From Ectocarpus siliculosus (taxonomy: Eukaryota; Sar; Phaeophyceae; Ectocarpales; Ectocarpaceae), in the NCBI GenBank assembly GCA_000310025.1, contig FN649728.1:5176324-5240323 (forward strand): DNA of 64,000 nucleotides, written 5' to 3'. A model generated the notes under the pieces. That model did not search any database and was not told the DNA's origin. It saw only the letters and a list, made by a program, of their open reading frames with translations. How positions within the stretch are numbered: position 1 is the stretch's first letter; the number at the start of each line of letters is the position of its first letter. This document shows, one piece after another, positions 57,550-64,000 of this stretch. A program made the position numbers and the translations under genes.

Positions 57550-58918
57550 CACGCATCTAGCGACGGCGCATCTATCTTTGACTAAGCACCGTAGTGATGT
57601 CAGGAGTGTTCGTCAGTGGTTACGGACGGGCGGACAGGCAAATGTGTGTGGCGTTGCCAGCGATTGAAGCCGAAATTGCTCCGCATGCGCCAAACCGGCA
57701 CAATTTCGGCCGCGCAAAACTACCCGAGGGCTTTGTTGCTTCAGTTCGTAAATATGTGTGTTTTACTGGTGTCAGCACCGACGGCGCTAACCTGGCTGTG
57801 TGTGTACTCGCCCCATCCATATGTATTCCAGCGCCAGTGTACACGCTTTTCGATGTATACGTGTGATACATCAGCGGGGTTCACACAGGGAACACACAAA
57901 TGATTTAGACTAAATGTCTAGAGCTGAATAGATTCGCCGTATATTGGCGGTGTCGAGCACACCAGGTTACACTAGCAATTGACCGTTAAGGTTTTGAATT
58001 CCCAACACGGTCTCAATAGTTGTTGTGCTGCACTGCAGTCATTCTTCCATGGCACCGACCGACATTAAAGCGAGTCGGCTGAAAGTTAAGGTTCAAGAAT
58101 AGTTGCGTACCATGTATCTGGGTTGTCGAATTTTCGGGGGAAAGCCTGCGCGACGACAAAAGAAGATGGCTTCTCTGCCAAATTGTTATCGGCGGCTGGC
58201 GAGGCGATATCATTTTATCTGCGACGTTCGCAGCCTGGGTTGACATGGGCTTTTGAGACCGGATCGGTCCAGGGGAGGGCTACAGCAGTATGCGATTAGA
58301 AGTGCCACGGACAAAAAGAAAACGGCTGATGAGGGAGACCCACGCTCAGCGTGGATCGTTCTGACCAACAACTAACTGAAACGTCTCGCATCCGCCTGCT
58401 TGCACACGTTGTTCCCTCCCCGACCTTCGCAACAATATAAAGATGTTGTACAACTCCACCTTGACATTTCGTTTCCACCTTCTTAGTCTGTCATGTTTCA
58501 ATCGTCGAACGGCCTAGTACGTAGATTCCTTTCATTCTCGACCAGACGCAAACAACCGCAACATACCTACAACAACAGCAGCAGCGACACGCACGGAACA
58601 CTAGTGCCGAGAGTAGACGACAAAAACGTCGGGGAAACAACATCCATCCGTTGCCTTCCACCTCCGCCGCCTGGAATGGGAGAGGACGTAAGGCGCCTCA
58701 AATCCCCAGGTCGGCGCGCCTTGCGCACCCTTCACATCAAGGAAGGTTTCCCCCGCGACCAGAAGACACGGCAACCGTGATCAACATGGTTCAGAATCCT
58801 GACAAGGACAAGCGAAAGATATAGCACTCTACTGCACCATCATCACCATCAGGACCAGCGTCCTCTCAGCAACGTCAACAACCGAAACTGTCATCTTGAA
58901 GCGAGCAGCGCCTATCTA
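57550..58918. other. Intergenic between convergent genes
   Basis: 1.4 kb between the WD40 gene stop and the CSTF3 stop. A + frame at 58493-58780 of 95 codons (MFQSSNGLVRRFLSF..., Pro-rich) has no recognisable domain and is most likely antisense to the CSTF3 3' untranslated region. No other structure was noted. Confidence 0.45.
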
Positions 58919-61900
58919 TCAGTCGTCGTGCGGCGTGAGGTTGGCCTGCATCCGCTGCCGGAAGATGTCCCTGACGGGCTTCTTGTGAGGAGCGGCCTCG
59001 AGCCCGCCAGCGCCGTCGTCCTCGTCGTCGCTGTCGTTTCGCCGCCGTTTGCCCTTGTGGCCGCCGGAGCCGGCACTGTTGTCCGTTTCAGGGAAATATT
59101 GAAGTCGGGGCGGCGGGGCCGGGGATAAATTAATTCGTTTAGCGCACGGGGGGGAGGACATCATCGAAAATCGGCGGGGTGAAATCATTTAGAACGGGGG
59201 GGGTGGCAGCAAAATCATCGTGAGTGAAACGCGGTGTAATCGGCAGAAGCAAAGACTCATCCCGTAAGAGAAATAGCGGTGGCGGTGGCCGTGGCGTAGT
59301 GGGGGAATGCGAGAGAGGAGCACCGGGACTATGTACACACACGCGCAACAGGTGCAGGAGCAAGTAAATATTTCGTCGTGGCGGCCGGTTTTCCACGTCG
59401 CTCTAGTCGTTTCAGCTTGTCGGCCCAACACAGCAACTCGCATCGACACAGAAAATCGATTTTGGGAGGCAGACCCTTCCTCACGGAAGGCAATCAGGTG
59501 CACGCAGCCGAAAAGAAGGCAAAATCATTCGACCCCCCTTCTCCACCGAAAAACACACAAGGGATAAACATCATGTACCATGTAGAGTACCTCGGTTTCC
59601 CCGGGAGAGCCCTCTCCCTCAGCGCCTTCAGGAGACCCTCAGCATCCGGCTGGGGCCCGATGTGGCGCGGCAGGGCCATGAACAGCTTTCTCATGAAGGG
59701 CGGGATCAGCGGGGATACGCTCGAGTCCCCCCGTGACCACCCCTCGTCGTCGTTCCCGCTCCCTTTGCCTCCCCCGGGGGAGGCGTTCTTATCGGGGGCG
59801 CCGTCCTTGTCGTCCCCGCCCCGCCCCGCCTTCCCCCCCTTCTCTGAACCCCCTTTCGCGGGGCCCCCTCCGCTGCCGGTGTCCTTGCCTCCGTCTTTTC
59901 CACCGCTATTTCCCCCTTGGGGATTGCTCCTGTCAGGTGGCGACGCAAGAATTACGCGCATCGGGGGGTTGATGAGTGTCCCACCCAACGGTGGATGATG
60001 TGGTTCATGATGGATTGTACTCGAGCACGCCGAGCTTGAGAGCACCGTGGCGTGCGGTAGGTCGAACTTATCGCCTCTTTTCTAGCATGTCCACAAGACC
60101 CTCCCCCCCAACACCGTGTACCGACGCGGAGCAAAAAAGCCTCAACAAACGCCATCCTCCGCAGGCAGCCAGGGCAAGGGCGTGATCCGTGTACGTATTA
60201 GGACAACAGAACAGCAGCAGGAACAAAAAACGAAGACGAATATTGCGACGAATACCATCCATGGGTAGGTACCGTCTGAACACGCGCGCCGCGCTATAGG
60301 CTCTTGCGAGGTCCGTGGAGCGGGCGCACACATGTTTGCAGGAACGCGGGAGGGAAGAGAATAGTACACCAGCAAAGACCGCGCGTTTTGTACAGCACAG
60401 CATAATACCTGTCTCGGTTGGTCCCGTCGCCCCCATCCCGTCCCCTGTTCCCGCCTCTACGGCTGTTCAAGATTTCGCGTCTCTCGAAGAACATCCTGCG
60501 GACAAAACGAAAAGCGGGTCGAGGAAAGGAAGGCGGCGAAAGCAAGGCATGGGTATGTGTAAGCTAGGTCAGCTTTTCAAGCCTCGAAAAAAACGCTGCA
60601 AAAGAAAAAAAGAACGGTCGGCACAGCGGGGGGGAAACAGGTTCTAACGAAAAACAAAAAACAATAATAGCAACAAGTGTGGTTCAAAGCACCATATATT
60701 GCGAAAACGTGCAGCAGCAGCAGCAGCAGCAGCAGCAGTCCTTCCTGGTACAACTTAGTAGGCGCATTCAAGGCTTTCACTATTACCTGTCGCTAAAAGC
60801 CGAGTCCACCTCTCCCTCCGGATGCATCCCGCACCCCGCCACAGAACATCGTTTCCACAACGCCAGCAGCCCCGACGGGCCAGAATTATCCTGGTAGACC
60901 TGGGTACCTCGGGGCAAACAGCCAACATCGAAGAGCGCGGGGACGGAGGCTTGAGTACACCTTGGACTACCAAAATCTACTCTCTCTACCGCTGTCGCAC
61001 TTCCATTTCCTGTAAAACGGTGATATGAGTTGGTTTGTCCTTCTGCGCTTTCGGGTCCACAAGCCCTCGTACAGGTTCAGGCTCAACCTCTCACCCGGGA
61101 CTCCAAGCAACGTTCGTGAGAATTTTCGACCAGATCCGTGTTCGGAGAAACACCGGTTTACCGGCTTGGCAAAAGAACCGGCTAGGCTGAAGTTCTTGAC
61201 CCTAATACTTCCGCAAAGACGGTGCGGCCGAAACATACGGTAAAACAATAAAATCTTCGGGAAACCCGCTTGAGCCGACACTATCCCGGGGAGAAGAGTG
61301 ACGGCATGGCATACTAGCAGACGGGAGGGGTGAGGGTTCCGTTGATGACATTGCAACGGTAGCAACAAGAGCAGTTGTACAACAAGAGCGTTTCGTTCCT
61401 TGCCGATTTTCAAGCAGCACGGGGCGTTGATTTGTTGTCAGAAGCCGGATGCTAGAAGAGGACGTATGATTCTCAATTCAAGCAACTGGGAGGATCGATT
61501 CGACTCCTCCAACTCCTGCTCAGAGTACTTCTTCGAGCAAGCGCACGGCTGCACGCAGCAGCAGCAGCAGCAGTAGCAACAGCAGAACGCAGCAGCCGTG
61601 ACTTCCACCAGCACAGCAACAAAACACACCTGGTTCATGCGTCTCTCGACATCTTGAGCCTTGGCCAAACTCCCCCCCGTGCTCGACAAGCACAGCTCTA
61701 GCTGCACGAACCGCTCCCACACAAGCCTAGCTCTCTCCGCAGGCATAGCTGACGGGTGCAGCACTCGCTCGAACAGCACCCGAAGGTTCTCCTCGTCGTT
61801 ACGCTGACCGGAAGGGGGGGGTTGCAGGGCCGCAAAAAACAGACGCCGGGGGGGGGGGGGGAAGGTACTCATGGTTTGCATGCTAGTGGATAGACCATTC

Positions 61901-63112
61901 ACCTCGCATCGTCGAGAGGACGGAGCATTTTTTCATTTTTTCCACACAGGACCGATCGTAGATGATGGCTAATCGGTTCTTGGGGTTCTGGGAGTCAACA
62001 GACGCGAGGGGGGGGGGGGAGTTGTATCGCGAACCCTGATTGTTATTGGTTCCACCATCTCCACAGCGTTGGTGCCCTGCGCCAAAATGGATTCTCACTC
62101 ACACTTTAGGTCGAATTCTCCGCCTACAGTCTCGGCCTGCATCTTTAGGCGAAATGTGATTTCAACTGCAGGCGACATGCGATCTCCACTTTAGGCCAAA
62201 TGGGATTTCCACTTTAGGCGAAAAGCGATTTTCCACTTAAGGCGAACGGGTGATTTCAATCTTAACGAAAAGCGATTTCCTTTTTAGGCGAAAAGTGGTT
62301 TCCACATTGTAGGCGAAATGTGATCTCCACATTAGGCGAAAGGCGAAATGTGATCTCCACATTAGGCGAAAGGCGAAATGTGATTTCCATTCTAGGTGAA
62401 AATCTTCGCCCTGTCTCTGAAGGCGGCAAGTGATTTCCACGAATAGGAAATTTCCACTTTGCTGTAGGCGAAACACGTTCACCCTGCGTCTTGGGACAAA
62501 AAAAATCGCGTCGTGTTACTACAGGGTGTTGAGGTTACGCTTTTCCGTCAAAAAAAAAAAATAGTCATGCATCCATACCCCATCTTAGGGGTTGAGGTTA
62601 CGATTTCCCAGCAAAAAACAAAACAAAAGAGGCATGCATCTGTACCAGCAGCCTTGGCAGGGTTCTTCTATCAGGTAAACTGTTGGATAAAGCATGCAAT
62701 CGGGGAAGGCTGGGTCATGAAATAAGTCTGCGTACCCCCTTCCCTTGTTCTGTTTCCTCACAGGACTTAATTTCTCGCGGGCGAGGGGCGGTCCAGTAGC
62801 CTTTGCAGGGTGGTTGTACTATGAAGCAAACAACGCGTCGCATGAAGCACGCAACCGGGGGAAGTTAACCCCACCTGCACCAGGAAGTCGATGTACTCGA
62901 GCACGTACTCCGGCTCCGCGACGTACCCCTCGTGCTGCGACAGGCCGTGCTCCAGGACCCTCCTCGCGACCTCCGGCTCGCCGTTCACGTGGAGCTCGAT
63001 GGAGGCGTGCGCGAGGTAGAGCCGGTACCCCACCAGCCCCGCCCGCCGCAGAGCGCGGGTGGCGCCGAACGCCCGCCGGGCGGCCTCCTTGCCCATGTTG
63101 CGCCGAACAAAT
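58919..63112 (-). CDS. CSTF3: Cleavage stimulation factor 77-kDa subunit (CstF-77/Rna14 family), partial, C-terminal half
   Basis: Minus-strand exons: 63112-62875, 61803-61630, 60495-60409 (tentative), 59929-59591, 59075-58919 (TGA). The first two carry HAT (half-a-TPR) repeats: YLAHASIELHVNGEPEVAR, PEYVLEYIDFL, then ENLRVLFERVL and ARLVWERFVQLE. These align in order with the HAT-C repeats of animal CstF-77 (PEYVLAYIDYL, TRVLFERVL). The end (KRRRNDSDDEDD...PVRDIFRQR) matches the family's conserved C-terminal tail. CstF-77 dimerises and holds CstF-64 and CstF-50 at the GU-rich site during mRNA 3'-end cleavage. Exon 59929-59591 holds an unusual Gly/Lys/Asp-rich linker before PPFMRKLFMALP. Exons between 61630 and 60495 were not found by eye, and the N-terminal half lies beyond the right edge. 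Confidence 0.85.
60711..60738. repeat. (CAG)n run
   Basis: Nine CAG triplets on the + strand in a CSTF3 intron. A second run lies at about 61557-61575, just 3' of the HAT exon donor at 61630. Both appear non-coding. Confidence 0.9.
62105..62480. repeat. Minisatellite, unit TTTAGGCGAAATGTGATTTCCAC
   Basis: About a dozen degenerate copies of a 22-30 bp unit (AGGCGAAAxGyGATTTCCAC), including a perfect local duplication around 62330-62380. It lies in the CSTF3 intron 61804-62874. Minus-strand translation gives a repetitive FRLMWRSHFA peptide that is an artefact of the repeat. Confidence 0.92.
62528..62650. repeat. Two-copy tandem repeat of about 63 bp
   Basis: GTTGAGGTTACG...poly-A...CATGCATC at 62528-62590 is repeated at 62591-62650 with differences in the A-rich centre. 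Same CSTF3 intron. Confidence 0.85.
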
Positions 63113-63638
63113 CTGTCCGATTCGTTGAGCGTAGGTGTTTTCCAAAAAAAAATGTGTGTTTGGTGGGGGGGGGGGTGTACTCATAGTCGTGCATGCCGTA
63201 GTCGTTTGACCATTGACCTCGCATCCCTACAAAGCCGGGACGGAGCACGCCGGGTTCTCACCGGACCAGGCTCTCACATCACCAAGCGCGAAGCGCCGTG
63301 AGGTATTTGGCGAGTCGCATGAAGGGTGAGCTGCATCCTGCTAAGGGTGTTCGGCATCTTGTGCTTACTTCCTTGCGTATGGATGACAGCTACGTATGAC
63401 TTAATTTATTTTCTGGTGCTTTCACTTCCAGAGACAGTAGTAAGCACTGTGTAACTGCCTCGAGGAAGCTTGACCATTTTAACACAACGTGGTGCGATCA
63501 TCCCCCGTTGCGCGGAGTGAGGTTTCTCGACCCCGCACAACATGATCTACTCGACCACCATTATGGTTACCGCCAAAAAAAAAAACGAGGTAAAAAAAAA
63601 AAAACGGTAACCTGGTTGCCGAGTTCACGAAGTGAATT
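63113..63638. other. CSTF3 intron, no supported exon
   Basis: Upstream of the HAT exon at 63112 on the minus strand. It contains poly-G and poly-A runs and no HAT-like frame. The preceding CSTF3 exon must lie beyond this stretch, probably outside the window. Confidence 0.45.
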
Positions 63639-63779
63639 GGCTTGTTTTACAACGTCATTGCCAAGCGACGAAAACCCAGAACCCCGATGGCAACCACCGG
63701 GGGGGGGCGGCTTGTTTTACAACGTCGTTGCCAAGCGACGAAAACCCAACCCCGATGGCCAACACCGGGGGGGGGGGGG
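63639..63779. repeat. Two-copy 70-bp tandem repeat ending in poly-G
   Basis: GGCTTGTTTTACAACGTC[A/G]TTGCCAAGCGACGAAAACCC... ending in a G run at 63639-63708 is repeated at 63709-63779. The G runs differ in length, as expected for slippage. Confidence 0.92.
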
Positions 63780-64000
63780 GGGGGGCTGATTCGGTTGGAA
63801 TCTTGGGTTTCCCTACTGTACAGTGCTCGTACGGGGTTGACGGAAACCACCCCCATGTATCCCAACACCAACCGGGCATCGAGCATGGAGCGTCCGTGTT
63901 TCCCAAAATGTCCGTACCAAAAAAAACGAAAAAGGGGGGGGTCTTATTGCTATCTGGAAAATAAGTGGAACTTTTTTGTTTCCCTAACAAACACCCCCGG

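Noticed and set aside
62237-62482. Repetitive minus-strand peptide (FRLMWRSHFA repeats)
   Set aside because: Translation artefact of the intronic minisatellite.
1-64000. Integrated viral genes, tRNA or rRNA genes, CRISPR arrays, autonomous transposase or reverse transcriptase
   Set aside because: None of the open frames on either strand shows a recognisable motif of these classes, and no tRNA cloverleaf or rRNA-like segment was noticed by eye.

Overview
This window is nuclear DNA from an intron-rich eukaryote. Exons are short (mostly 40-400 bp) and separated by introns of about 100-2200 bp with GT-AG, and a few GC-AG, borders. Low-complexity CAG/CAT runs, G/C-rich simple repeats and small inverted-repeat elements sit in the introns. 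The gene content and exon style look most like a brown alga (Ectocarpus type) or a related stramenopile. That assignment is inference; nothing here names the species. No bacterial-style operons, rRNA, tRNA or CRISPR arrays were seen. Because no gene is a single open frame, I rebuilt exons by eye from reading frame, splice sites, splice phase and protein-family motifs. Exon ends are exact where the phases chain together and approximate where I say so.

Layout. (1) About 390-31891, + strand: a very long coding region. Exons at 970-8627 encode armadillo (ARM)-type helical repeats, 13617-16684 encode ankyrin repeats, and 17240-31891 encode a polycystin-2 (PKD2/TRPP) type cation channel with a disordered tail. 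The splice phases allow all of it to be one gene (ARM-ANK-PKD channel). A stop codon directly after the ankyrin exon (16686-16688) leaves a two-gene reading possible, so the halves are listed separately. (2) 32447-40723, +: a second gene of ARM-like repeats. (3) 41945-44313, - strand: a complete four-exon gene for a 112-residue small Cys-rich membrane protein. (4) 44791-57549, +: a gene with an N-terminal RanBP2-type zinc finger, an acidic/basic linker, an F-box and a WD40 propeller, probably an SCF ubiquitin-ligase substrate receptor. It is divergent from (3), with a 477-bp shared upstream region. (5) 58919-63112 and beyond the right edge, - strand: the C-terminal half of the mRNA 3'-end-processing factor CstF-77 (CSTF3), convergent with (4).

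Mobile and repeat DNA. Two non-autonomous inverted-repeat elements (3136-3978 and 25937-26157) lie in introns of the first region and share TA-CCGTAA ends. A third repeat-rich, possibly transposon-derived block lies at about 46140-47165 in intron 1 of the F-box/WD40 gene. Minisatellites and short tandem duplications cluster in CSTF3 introns and at the right edge.

The main candidate for something new is the ARM-ankyrin-polycystin architecture, in which an LGE motif takes the place of the LGD selectivity filter. The zinc finger/F-box/WD40 combination is second. The genes do not form an obvious single pathway.
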